A DNA stretch of 64,000 nucleotides from Thalassia testudinum (Eukaryota; Streptophyta; Magnoliopsida; Alismatales; Hydrocharitaceae): NCBI GenBank assembly GCA_037157565.1, contig JAZHRO010000024.1, forward strand, positions 210,861,501 through 210,925,500, written 5' to 3'. A program made the position numbers and the translations under genes. The notes below the pieces were generated by a model that searched no databases, was not told the DNA's origin, and worked only from the letters and a program-made list of their open reading frames with translations. Positions 43,680-54,440 of the stretch are shown here, in pieces. Position 1 is the first letter of the stretch; each line of letters starts with the position of its first letter.

Positions 43680-45053
43680 GTGTCTGGTGGAGATGGGGCT
43701 GTGGACAAGAGGGGTTCTCAGGGTGGGTGGGCTCAGAACCGTAGGGAAGTGCTCTGCTTTAGATGTCGGCTTCGTGGGCACTTGGCGGCGATGTACCGCC
43801 GGTCGGTGCTGTGTTTGGCATACAGGGGCTATGGTCACAAGCGGGACTCCTGTCTGACATCTCGTGGTGGATCTGGGGGCAGGATGCGCACTGCATCATG
43901 GAAGCCTAAGGGTGAGGTGCAGCTGCCTCTTCCACCTCCCCCATCAACTTTCTGGGGGCACACCCTGGATGTGGAGATTCCCCTAAGCGAGGACATTAAG
44001 GTGGCAGAATTGGTTTTGCGTGGGGCCTTGATCGGGGAAGTGATGTTGGGCACTCTGTCCCTAGAGAGAGCTCGGCAACTGGTAAACTCTCTCTCCCTCT
44101 CGACTGATGCTTGGAAAATTGCAGTTATCTCCCCTTCGTGGTTTGTGCTATTTGATTTGGGGGTGGCGGACGCTGAGCATCTATGTTTTCAGTCCAGTAA
44201 TTTGTGTGGATTGACAGTGTTGTGCCGTTTGGTATCCCCTTTTGATGGATCCTTGCCTGAGCGACCACCTCAAAGAGCTGTTCCTAGATCTGGTTTTCTT
44301 GAAATCAAAGGTCTGCCTCTACACCTGAGGTCTAGGGCGGTGGTGGAAAATATGGTTGCTGGGTTTGAGTCTATAGCAAAGGATGCTGAAGTTGGTCTGA
44401 TTGAAGGAGATGCTAGTGTTCTGAAGGTGAGGGTGGATGTCTTCAGGGCTGGATCTGTTCCAGATAAACTGATTCTCCGGTGTGGGGGAAGCTCTTGGAT
44501 GTAACCCTTGAAGTTTCATGTGGCAAACAGGGGTGTGGAGTCGAGTCATCACCTCCCCTCTTATGCTGAGGTGCTGCGAGCCAGAGCAGACTCTTTACAA
44601 CCAAATTGTGCAAATCAGGAGATGGTGGCCGAACCCATTAAAAGTGTGGAACTGGAAGATGGGGTGGGGGGCTTAAGGGTAGAGGAGGTGATGACTGAAA
44701 CTCTGGAGGATGGGGGTGGGGTACCTTTGATCCAAGCTGATTTTGCAATGGTGGTTAAAGAAGCTGTGGCTGAGGAGTTGAAAGCTGTGACTTCCCCCAC
44801 CAATGCTCCTGTTGATGCTGATATGGAAAATCCCCCTGTGAATTCCTTTGATTTACAATGTAGCTCTCCTATGGCTGATGATCTGCACCTGGAGTCTAAG
44901 ACTCCTACCTTTGGTCTTGGGAAGCCTCCATACAAGCTGAGGTTGAGAAGACATAATCATACACAAAAAGTTGATGAGTGTGCCATTGTAGCCGTGATGA
45001 AAGTTAGCAAAGCCTCCGCTGCAAAGAAGGGGATAGACCAGACGGCCAAATGA
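43680..45053 (+). pseudogene. LINE ORF1 (RNA-binding protein), one stop
   Basis: About 457 codons with a single in-frame TAA at 44502-44504. Near the start is a degenerate double zinc-knuckle-like stretch (CFRCRLRGHLAAM, then CLAYRGYGHKRDSC). The middle (SGFLEIKGLPLHLRSRAVVE and following) resembles the DUF4283-type region of plant LINE ORF1. The second half is acidic and low in motifs. Its stop codon TGA (45051-45053) overlaps the ORF2 start ATG at 45050 as ATGA. The protein would bind element RNA. In most plant L1 ORF1 proteins the knuckle follows DUF4283, so the order here is worth checking. Confidence 0.7.
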
Positions 45054-48000
45054 GGATTCTGACTTGGAATGTGTGTGGGTTGTGCGATAGAAGTCGAAGG
45101 GCATCTTTGCTTAGATATTTGCGAGAATGGGAGATTGATTGTGACATCCTCCAAGATAGGCATATTGATAGTGAGTCTGACAGGGCTTGGGTAGAGATGA
45201 AAGCAGGCCTTACAAATGACATTGTGATGATCAATTCTAATGGCAGATCTAGGGGTTTTGCCATCTGGTGGAAGAAGCATGTGCTGCGCTTGGAGGAGGC
45301 ATCTCTGGCTAGGCACCTACTGACTTGTAAGTTCAAAAGAGGTCAGGGGGACAGTGACTTCTTTGTGACAGGTGTGTATGGTCCTAGTGACCCTAGCAGA
45401 AGACAGGAGCTTTGGGAGGATTGGAACTTGGCTGCAGATTTTGTGAATGGGGCGGTCTGGCTTGTTGGAGGGGACTTCAATTGTGTGTTGGTGGGGAGTG
45501 ACAGACCCAATGGTGTGGTGGATAGCTCTGCCACTGGCTTCCAGCTGATGGTCCAAGCTTTAGGCTTGGGTAAATTTCCCTTCTCGGGCGCTGAATTCAC
45601 TTGGAGGAATGGTAATGGTCTCATGTCCAAGATTGATAGGTTCTTTGGCAATGCTGGCCTGTTGGACCTCTTCCAATTGTCTTTTGTTTGTGGCCTTGAA
45701 CGTCCCTTCTCTGACCATACACCCCTGGTCTGGGACAATGGGAAATAGGTGCTGGCTGGATCCTACTTCAAATTTAGGAAGTCATGGTTGAGGGAGCCGA
45801 GTTTCAGAGAAATGCTTGCTGGTTGGTGGAGGGCTCAGCAGGTTGAGGGCATGGCTAGTTTTAGGTTGTCTTCCAAGATTTTGGCTTTGAAAGTGATGTT
45901 AAAGGAATATGGTGATGTTGTATCTATCCTAAGGCATCAGAGACATTGAGAGGCCTTGATGAAGATTCAGGAACTGGATGCCAAGGAAGCCAATGCTCGG
46001 TTGTCTGAGTAGGATACTGCTGACAGAAAGAAATGGCAAGGGGTGGTGGCTGAAGAAGACCTGAAGATGGAGATGGATTGGAGGGAACGGTCAAAGCAGC
46101 TGTGGTTAAGTGAGGGGGATGCAAACACTAAATTCTTCCACTTGGCTGCCAGCTCTTAGAGAAGAGTCAATCTGATCTCATCTATTGTTAAAGAGGGGCA
46201 GAGAATTACCTCCACCTCTGATATCAGAGCTGAGGCTGTTAGGTACTTCAAGGAGTCTTCAAGAGCTGCTGTTAGGGGCTGTTGGAGGATGGCAGCTTGT
46301 GATATTCCCAGAATTACAGAGATTCAGGGGTCCAGCCTGATTGCTACTGTGTCTGAAGTTGAAGTCTTGAAGGCCATCAAGGATCTCAATTGTGAAGGGT
46401 CACCTAGTCCTGATGGGATTCAAGTTCTCTTCTACAAAGAGTTGTGGGGTATTGTGGGCACTGAGGTGATGGATGTGATCAGAGAATTTGAGATTGGAAA
46501 CTTTAGCTTTGAAAGAATCAATAGATCCTTTCTTTTTCTTTTGCTAAAGACTTCAGGAGCTGAATCTTTTTAGGAGTTTAGACCAATTGCCCTCTCTAAC
46601 TCTATTTATTTGGTGATTAGCAAGGTCTTGGCCAATAGATTGAGGCCTGTTTTGCAAGAGTTGATCCATCCTGTTCAATCATCCTTTCTTCCTGGCATAT
46701 CTCTACAAGAATCATTTATCATGGCCCAAGAGATGGTCTGTGGTTGGCACAAGAGGAAATGCAAAGCTTTTTTATACAAGGTTGATTTCCGCAAAGCTTA
46801 TGAGTCCATCAGTTGGCCCTACCTTTGGGATGTGCTTAAAAGAAGAGGTTTTCCCCCTGTTTGGATTCAATGGGTGAAGAGGTGTATCACAACTGTCTCT
46901 TTCACCCCTTTAATAAATGGGAAACCCTGTGGTTCTTGGATTTAGCCCCAATGTGGGATCAGACAAGGATGTCCTCTGGCACCTTTGGTTTTCAGCCTGG
47001 TAGTTAACAATTTGGCCAGGTATTCTTGTAAGCTTGCTGAAGCAGGTCTTATTAGAGGGTACTCCTTATCTTGTAGGAGTAATTTGGCTCCTATTCTTCA
47101 ATATGCGGATGATACGATTTTTTTTGTGGAGGGTTATATGGATGAAGCACTAGCTTTATATCATATGGTCAACATCTTTGGTGAGCTCTCAGGCCTTAGG
47201 CTGAATAGGGATAAATCTAGTTTGGTCTGTTTTGGCCTTCTTGAGGCTGAGCAAGGTGCTATTGCTGCTGTTTTGGGAACCCCCTGCATCAGTCTTCCTA
47301 TTAAATATTTGGGGCTACCATTGAGATGCTCTAGAATGAAAAAAGAAGATTGGAGCTACCTCTTTGACAAAATTTCAGTGAAATTGGATGGATGGCATAA
47401 CAATTTCCTCTGCAAGGGTGGAAGACTTATCTTGCTCAATTCGGTGATCATCTCTATCCTTGTTTTCTACTTCTCCATCTTTAGAGCACCTAATTCCATT
47501 TGGAAATGGTTGGATGTAGTGCAAAAAAGGTTCTTTTGGAGGAGAGAAAAGCATGAGGGCAAGTTCTTGCAGCCACTGAAGTGGGAGCAGATTTGCCAAC
47601 CAAGGGATAGGGGTGGACTTGGGATTAAGTCTCTGAAACACTTCAATGATGCTTTATTGCTTAAGTGGGCAATTAAGCTCTTACAAGGAGACTTGAAACC
47701 ATGGACTGCCCTAATCAGGGACAGTTATGGAGCTTCAAACAGTATGCTATCTAGACTACAGCCCAGCAGACCATCTACATTCTGGAATTCAGTAACCAGA
47801 GCTCTGCTGATCACTTGCACCTACTGCAGCCAGCTCTTGGGGATGGCAGGACCTTTAGCTTCTGGAAGGAAGGTTGGTCATTGCTGGCTGTCCTAAAGGA
47901 TACCTATCCAAGGGCCTTTGCTGCAGCATCTGATAAGGAGGGAATTGTCAGTAGATTCTGGTCTTATAGCAGCTGCAGCTGGAATCTGAATGAGGAGGAC

Positions 48001-48585
48001 TCAACCAGGAGGGGCACCTGGCTGTGGGAAGAAAGGAGGAAGCTGCTATCAAATCTTGAAAGCTTTAGGCCAAGGATTGGGGTGGAGGATAAATACATTT
48101 GGGAGGGGATTTACGCTGTGCAAAATGGCTACAATAGAATCTTAGATTATGGAAGTGGGTGGAGCTGCGATTTCATTGACAAGAAAATTTGGCTTCTGAA
48201 AATCCCCCTTAAGGTACAAATATTTCTTTGGCTATGTAGGAGAGATGGTTTGATCACAGGTGATCTGCGACATAGAAGGATGGGAGCTGCTCACCATGAA
48301 TGTTACTTATGTGGGATGCACATTGACAATGTGAACCATATCTTCTCATCTTGCTTGGTCACTAATGCTATCTGGAGGAGGACCTGTCAGGAGCCATTGC
48401 CAGCTTGGGACTCCATCTGGAATGGGTTTGGTATGAGAGAGAAGCCACATGTACGCATGGCTGTCACTCTCTGGTGTGTGTGGAAGGCAAGAAATGAGAG
48501 GCTTTTTCAGGAGAGACCAGTGTGCTATGAAAAAATTGTAAGAGAGTGTTGGTCTCTCATACATGCGTGGGGATCTGTTTTGTAA
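45050..48585 (+). pseudogene. LINE ORF2 (endonuclease, reverse transcriptase)
   Basis: The APE-type endonuclease opens with RILTWNVCG and has GGDFN and SDHTPLVW. The usual catalytic Glu of the LQE block is Asp here (ILQDRH). After a stop at 45746 come the RT blocks: WLSEGDANTKFFH, DGIQVLFYKELW, 'YKVDFRKAYESISWPYLWDV', GIRQGCPLAPLVFSLV and catalytic YADD at 47102-47113. About six stops lie in one frame, then a frameshift between 47800 and 47900. The last part has a zf-RVT domain (VQIFLWLCRRDGLITGDLRHRR, CYLCGMHIDNVNHIFSSC). The element can no longer make a working enzyme. Confidence 0.88.
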
Positions 48586-48674
48586 TTCCTCTTACTTGTG
48601 TATATAATATATCTCTTCGGATTGCTATCGTAAGACGATAGCTTTCCTTTATGTTTCAAAAAAACATAGTCATC

Positions 48675-49532
48675 CCAATTTGCACCTTTGGTTTGGCCTT
48701 ACTCAGAATTGGTAGCTTTCTCCTCACCCTTTTCTATCCCGGGGTCAAGGCTCTAGATGTATATCTCTCCGGTTGGACCCCTAGGTCTCTTATTCCTAAT
48801 TTTTTCTTTGTATTTTTTTCTCATTTTCTATATGATAAACACCCATATGTGGAGAGGTATTTTTTATCGGAAAGGGAAAGGGAAGCTTCCATTTGTAGCA
48901 AGATGCTTTTATTTATTTAGAGGGGGTTTCTCTCTTTTTTTCCTTCTCATTCTCATTTATTTTTGAAGGCTTATTATATAATTTTTCTTTCTTCAAATCT
49001 CTTTTCTATGTGAGTAGCTCATCCCTCATCCTTTCAAGAACCGCCTTGTGGAGATCCTTAGGGGAAAAAGGATACGAATCTGATCCCAATGATATCTGAA
49101 TTTTTACGATTTCAAATACTTGAAGGTCAACTCTAATGTGTGTGAAGTTTGAACAACTTAGGTTACTTAGATCACAAATCAGAGAGTGGGCATCAAAGCC
49201 TTATACTTTCTGACTCCTAGACCATTGGTGCAACTAGCAAAATTCATTAAGAATCAGACCAAGCCCAAATCAAGTGGACCATCCTCGACTGATTAAGTTA
49301 ACTATAGCCTGCAAGGTCTTATGATCTAAGGTTCCTTACTAACCTCTTGGTTTGATTAGCTCTATCTACTCTTTTCTATTCAACTTAGTTCGAGACTCAT
49401 ATAGACAGAAGGACGCGATCTAGTCTTATTGACTGAAAAAGTTTGAATTCAATCCCAAAAATTAAGTCACTGATTGCATAGCAATCAAGGGACTTAATTA
49501 AGCTAAATTATGTTAAAACCTAGCTTAACTTG
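48675..49532 (+). other. Non-coding stretch between LINE and next LTR
   Basis: Continuation of the sequence interrupted by the LINE at 43498. It contains T-rich tracts (48790-48830, 48930-49010). No gene is seen. Confidence 0.35.
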
Positions 49533-50119
49533 TGATTAGTGCATTCATAAATTGCATATCATGCATTGCATTCTTTTATTGAGCTGCATATGTTATAATG
49601 CTATTTTACTATACTTATTAGGGTTTATTCTTGTCTTTAGGGAATAAGGAGCTCAGAAGCTATCTTGAGCAGAATAAAGCTGGATAGGAGCTAACATTGC
49701 AGCAGAGCTGGAGCTGGATATGTGGAATAATAAAGCTTGAGAACACAAGAGAGAAAGAACAAAGGTGTTGAATACTTGTGTAGAATTAATGCAGAAAATG
49801 AAAGAGAAGAATTAGGATATCCTTATCCCTACCCCTAGAAACCTTAGGTCAACCTTTCCAAGCCCAAAACCACCCTCACTAGGACATCCTAGCCTTAGAA
49901 CCTAAGACATGGATAACACTATCCATGTTCCTATCCATACCATCCCTGTCCCTAACCTCCACTTAGGTTAACCTGAACTTAATACCTAAAACATGGATAA
50001 CACCGTCCATAGTTTTATCCTGCTATCCATAGATCCTATCCTTCTATCCATATCCCTAATCAACCTATCCACCACCCAATCCCCAACCTAGAAACCTATG
50101 TAGGTCCATGCCATACTTA

Positions 50120-50600
50120 ATTGACTCAGTCTGAGTCAATTGGGTCAGCCTTATGTCAATTGGGTCCATGGACCTGATTGGGCTAATCCTAAGTAATTAG
50201 ACTCAATTGAGTCTAATTAGACCCTACTAAACCCTATAAACCTAGCCACATCCAATTAGGTGCAATACAACCTGATTGGGTGCACCCAACTCTAATTAAG
50301 TTCAGTTGAAACAAAATTGGGTCCCCAACCATGCCTTACCTAATTAGACTTAGTAAGTCTAATTGAACCTAACCCTAACCTAATTGGGTGCACACCTAGT
50401 TGATTGGATGCACCTAATGTCAATCAAGTTCACTTAGAACTTGATTGAGTCCAAATCAACCCACACGTGTTCAATTGGATTCAATTGGAATCCAATTGAA
50501 CTTACCCACAACCTATTTAGGATACCCCCATCCTAATTAGACTCACATCACCTAATTAGGCTAGAGCCTAATTAATTAGACTCAACCCACTACTATTAGG
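50120..50600. repeat. U3 array of AATT-centred inverted repeats
   Basis: Many copies of TCAATTGGGT, CAATTGAGTC and CTAATTAGAC-type words and their complements, such as GACTCAATTGAGTC at 50198-50211. Spacing is irregular. Confidence 0.6.
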
Positions 50601-50769
50601 CTAGCCCAACCTATTTAGAACCTATTTGGCACCTATTCCTACACCTAAACCTAAAGGGATCTTGTCCCTTGATTTTTCCTATGGAAAGACCAAAGGATAA
50701 GATCTTTGGAAGCCACCAAATGGGATTTGGCTCTATCCCTACTTGGACGTCCATCACCCCCCATCTGGC

Positions 50770-50777
50770 TATAAAAA
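50770..50777 (+). promoter_or_regulatory. TATA box of the 49.5-51.6 kb LTR
   Basis: TATAAAAA in GGCTATAAAAAGCC, itself a small inverted repeat, downstream of the palindrome array. Confidence 0.55.
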
Positions 50778-51629
50778 GCCACCAAGGTTGTCCTTTAAAG
50801 CCTCCTCTTTTAGACCCCGTTAGACCTCCATTAATCCTCCTTAGATCCACCATCTTTAAGCCCTCCTCCACCACCACAGGTGGCTGCCCACCATTCTCTC
50901 CCCATGGTCCCTCTATTGCCACCAAGGACTTCCCTTTGAAGCCCCTTAGTGCCCTCCTTACAGTAGATTAATTCTTCTCTTAGTTTATGCATTATTTCTA
51001 GTTGTAGTTCTAGTTCTCTTCTATTTATTTAATCTAGTTCTAGTTATAGTCATAGTTGTTTTTATTTGAATATTAGTTTCTGTTTCAATCTTTCATTAAG
51101 TTGTGAACCAATTCTATATTTTTCTCTTTGATGAATAAGATGATTTATTTGTTCTAATACTCATTGTGGCACGTGTGCTTAATCTATATCCTTTATTGTG
51201 CTTTACTCTATTATCATTCTATTTTCAAAAAATAAAAAATCATAAAAAAAACAAAAATAGAAAAATTTTAAAAAATATGCATGGTTACTCTTGCACAGGT
51301 TAATGATGCTATGATCCATGAAAACTCTATCGATAGCATTTACGTACTCAAGGAATTTCGTGACGAATGCTACAGTAGACTTGCTATACTTATCTACATT
51401 ATACTATGATTATGCATTTTGAGATTGCTACCAAAGAATTTTCCATATAGGAGATCTACAACGCTTAGTAGATTGTAGGAATTAGTCTAGTATTGATTTC
51501 AAATCTCTCACTATCATGCTTCCCAGAGTTCGACCGGGACTCCTTTGAGTTTGGTTATATTATTTTTGTTGGGATCGATTTCTCACGCTATACTACGATG
51601 CTTTCAAATCTAATCTCGAACGCCTAACA

Positions 51630-51949
51630 ATCACATATGTGTAAGTGTGAATACCTTAGTTACTTTGTTTCTAAAGTGAAAGGTAGATATACAAGTCACA
51701 TACTTCAAACTACATCAGGTCTTGACTCTAAAACACTATGTCAGGAATCAAAAACAATAAATTCCTATTTTAATAAGTATTTAAATCTAGGAAGAGAAGA
51801 GTGACATATGACTGATAAGTGGTCGCCTTGGGGAAGGTTCCCAAGGTCCAGCAAGATTTGGTCTCAAGGACCTCCTACCATGCATGCACCAGCTATAAGG
51901 GGTTGGTGTAGTAGAGAAACAAGGCTATCTGCCTTATAAGATAAGAAGG
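51630..51949. other. Rearranged element scrap
   Basis: No coding sequence. At about 51866-51892, 'AAGGACCTCCTACCA' followed by a CATGCACC match corresponds to the antisense of the intact Athila Gag start (26872-26900). This is opposite in orientation to the protease scrap that follows, so the stretch is rearranged. Confidence 0.4.
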
Positions 51950-52055
51950 GTTCTGGTTGTCATTAATGACACTAATTTTGATCGTGCCTCACTTGATTTA
52001 GGTGCCTTTGCTAATCTTATCCCCAATATTTTATTTGAGGAATTTAAGATTGATG
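51950..52055 (+). pseudogene. Gypsy protease fragment
   Basis: Reads VLVVINDTNFDRASLDLGAF then ANLIPNILFEEF, similar to [20 protein letters not shown] of the intact Athila protease. The active-site Ser after Asp-Leu-Gly-Ala is Phe. It is only about 35 residues long. Confidence 0.65.
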
Positions 52056-52500
52056 GAAGGATTACGATGGTGTAAGGGGGTCTGTAGACGGGGAAAGAAA
52101 GGAGCGATAGGAAGGATTGGTCGACAGGATTCATCGGCGGTTATGGTGGGAGGTTTGGAGGACCCGTGGGTGGCCATGGGGATCATAGAGGAGGGTGGTA
52201 CCATGGCCATGGAGATTGTGGAGGAGGGTGGTATCATGGCTATGTTCATGGAAGGAGGGGCCAACCATGGTGTGTATCAGTGTTGCGAGAGAGGACACAT
52301 GGTGGTGGATTGTTGCAACACCATTGTGTGCTTGGAGTGTGGAGGGCTCGACCATAGGAGGGAGGCCATGGGCCATGAAGGGCAAAACCCTAGAGGAGGG
52401 TTGGGCGGCAATGAAGGGCCTTGTGGATGGAGGCAAATGGGTGGCACGCCAACACATAGGGGTTATGCGAACGTGTATGGAAGCATGCCACAACCAATAT
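52056..52500 (+). pseudogene. LINE-type zinc-knuckle protein fragment
   Basis: Frames here give Gly/Arg/His-rich sequence and a degenerate double knuckle, YQCCERGHMVVDC then CLECGGLDHRRE, as found in LINE ORF1 proteins. It is cut off by the copia gag fragment at 52501. Both ends are ragged. Confidence 0.5.
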
Positions 52501-53525
52501 GAGGATCTTAGATTTTTATTTAAAAGATTTTCTAAGTTTTATAGGGATTCAAAGAAAGAGAAGGAGATGGAGAAGAAGGAAAGCTCAATACGTTGCTATC
52601 ATTGCAATGAAAAAGGGCATCTTCGACCTGAATGTCCTCTTCTCAAGAAGGAGAAGAAGGACAAGGAGAAGAAGGAGAAGAAGTACAAGAAGAAAGCATT
52701 CCAAGCAACTTGGGATGACTCAACCTCGAAGGAAGAAGAAGAGGAGGATCTTGAGAAAAAAAATGAAGTCGCTTGCATGGGCTTCATGGCCATCACAAGA
52801 GATGACGAAAGTGAAGATGACAACAAAGAGGTAAACTCTTTTAATGAATTACAAGATACTTTTGATGAATTATATGAACTTAGTAAGTCACTTAAAATAG
52901 AAAATAAGAGCATTAAAAAGAATCTTAGTTTTATAGAATCTGAAAATGATAGATTAGAAATTAAAGTTAGGGATCTAGAAATTAGTCCTAACATTTCTAA
53001 AAGGGATGACTTGTTAGAAAATAATAACCTAATAAATGAAAATAGTAAATTGATTGAGGAGAACACTAGTTTAAAAATGGAAATTTTAGATTTAAAAATC
53101 AAGATGCATGTTATTGAAAGGAACTAGTTAGTCTAAAAGAAAATTCAGAGTCTCTTATGTAAATGAAAAGCTAGTCCTAAGGTTGAGAAAGGATCTCCTT
53201 CAAGGAGACCCACTAACAAATCCGGAACCAAGATAACTTGGTACCTAATGATTAATTAGAATCTTGTTTTGTAGGTTTCAAAGGAGACTACAATGTGAAG
53301 GATTGGACCTACAAGCTCAAGGATGGTCAATTCGAATTGGGAGGGCCAAAAAGTAGACCAAAGAGGAAGATGAGAAGATATACGAGAAGACCGACGGGTA
53401 ATCGAACCACCATGCGTCGACCGCTTGATTGGAGACTAGCTCCGATGCTCGGACCTCCAAGCTACGGATAGGAGCTCCATCCATTCTGGCAACCTCCATT
53501 TGGGCCATGCTATCGGCCCTGGTAA
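52501..53525 (+). pseudogene. gag: Truncated copia Gag, third copy of the gag-only family
   Basis: Starts inside Gag, just before the zinc knuckle (CYHCNEKGHLRPEC near 52590-52635). It continues through the acidic stretch, the coiled coil and the basic tail (GPKSRPKRKMRR), and ends Cys-Tyr-Arg-Pro-Trp before TAA at 53523. A frameshift and stops lie after 53127. It retains the knuckle that the young copies at 57-64 kb have lost. The upstream LTR and Gag N-terminus are missing. Confidence 0.75.
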
Positions 53526-53990
53526 GTGAGGTAAATTCTTTACCCTCTACTTTATATTAATTTTAGTTGGTAGCATTTAGATAGGGGAAGATAAAATTCA
53601 CAAGCTATTTGTCCATCATTAAGGGAGAGAAAGATTTCTTTCATTTAGATAGAGGGAGATCTCAAAAGATAACATAGCTATATTTCCATTAGAAAGGGGG
53701 AGATAATTACATAGCTATCTTGCTATGTGAGAAAGATAGAATTAGAAGAGCATGTTTTAAAGAGGAGTATAGGATGAAATTATTAAAATTGATTAAACCT
53801 TTTTGATAATGTTAAAAATGGGGAGAATTTTTTGAATTTATATTTATGGTTTTGTCATTATCAAAAATGGGGAGATTGTTGGTGCAAGGGCACCACAATC
53901 GTTAATTATGATAACAAAACACTTGTTATTTAACATTTGCAATTTGAGTTTATAAGTTTTAGGATATTTGCAAATGGATACAAGTGCGCA
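53526..53990 (+). mobile_element. Polypurine tracts and LTR stub of the third copy
   Basis: After the Gag stop there are AAAGGGGGAGAT-like tracts near 53590, 53625, 53650, 53695 and 53815, with the last at 53863-53876 (AAAAATGGGGAGAT). The 3' LTR then starts TGTTGGTGCAAGGGCACCAC at 53877. The LTR loses similarity near 53990. As in the other copies, no pol lies between gag and the LTR. Confidence 0.7.
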
Positions 53991-54203
53991 CTAATACTAG
54001 CAGAATAATGCACTCCTAAGAGTGTATGCCTATGATATGCTGCTGCTAGTTAGATAAAGATGTATTTTTGTATTTTTTTAATTTTTAAATGCAACAATAC
54101 AAAGGATTAAGGAATACTCACAAAAAGCAAAAATAGCAAAACAATTTCCCGCCTTCTCCTGAGATCACCCGTAAAGGTAAACTTGAAAAGAAGACAGAAA
54201 ATA

Positions 54204-54236
<33 letters not shown>

Positions 54237-54323
54237 CACTAATTAGAATAAAAACAAAAAATATATTTACAAAATACCTCCTAATTAGATAATTAAACCT
54301 TTTAAATTCTAGTGAATCAAAAT
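53991..54323. other. AT-rich linker
   Basis: A-rich with runs of AAAACAAAAC; no gene. Possibly the internal leader of the - strand Athila-type element whose primer sites follow. Confidence 0.3.
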
Positions 54324-54440
54324 ATTACCTCCCCGGCAATAGTGCCATTAAAATGATGCTTAGATGAAACATTGCCAGGGAATATTTTGATGAGTGAAAT
54401 GAAACAAAATATTACCTCCCCAGCAACGGCACCATTAAAA
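54324..54440 (-). repeat. Duplicated primer-site block beside an Athila-type LTR
   Basis: Two near-identical blocks, 54324-54357 and 54411-54444, share ATTACCTCCCC(G/A)GCAA then a GCCATTAAAATGAT-type end. On the - strand each reads like a degenerate tRNA-Asp primer site (family TGGCGCCGTTGCCGGGGA; here TGGTGCCGTTGCTGGGGA at 54417-54434). The inner one abuts the LTR start at 54441. Confidence 0.55.

Larger units (their letters stand above)
43510..48662 (+). mobile_element. L1-type LINE, full length but decayed
   Basis: 5153 bp with a 12-bp TSD AACATAGTCATC (43498-43509 and 48663-48674) and a short 3' A tail after TATGTTTC. It carries two frames: ORF1 with a zinc knuckle, and ORF2 with endonuclease, reverse transcriptase and a C-terminal zf-RVT domain. 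ORF1 has one stop; ORF2 has about six stops and one frameshift. The 5' end appears complete because the TSD abuts a non-coding leader of about 170 bp before ORF1. Confidence 0.92.
49533..51629 (+). repeat. Probable gypsy-type LTR, + strand
   Basis: It starts TGATTAGTGCATTCATAAAT and ends ...CGAACGCCTAACA. A TATAAAAA box at 50770 and the U5-type 'AGTTCGACCGGGACTCC...CTACGATG' near 51530-51600 give LTR layout. U3 is remarkable: CTATCCAT-type repeats at about 49800-50080, then (C)AATT-centred palindromic units at about 50120-50600. No TSD or primer site was found next to it, so it is probably a truncated element or a solo LTR with eroded flanks. Confidence 0.5.

Noticed and set aside
52195..53127. 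A 310-residue frame that appears to fuse a zinc-knuckle protein to copia Gag
   Set aside because: The LINE-type knuckle before 52500 is in a different frame; only the part after 52501 is genuine Gag. The fusion frame is accidental.
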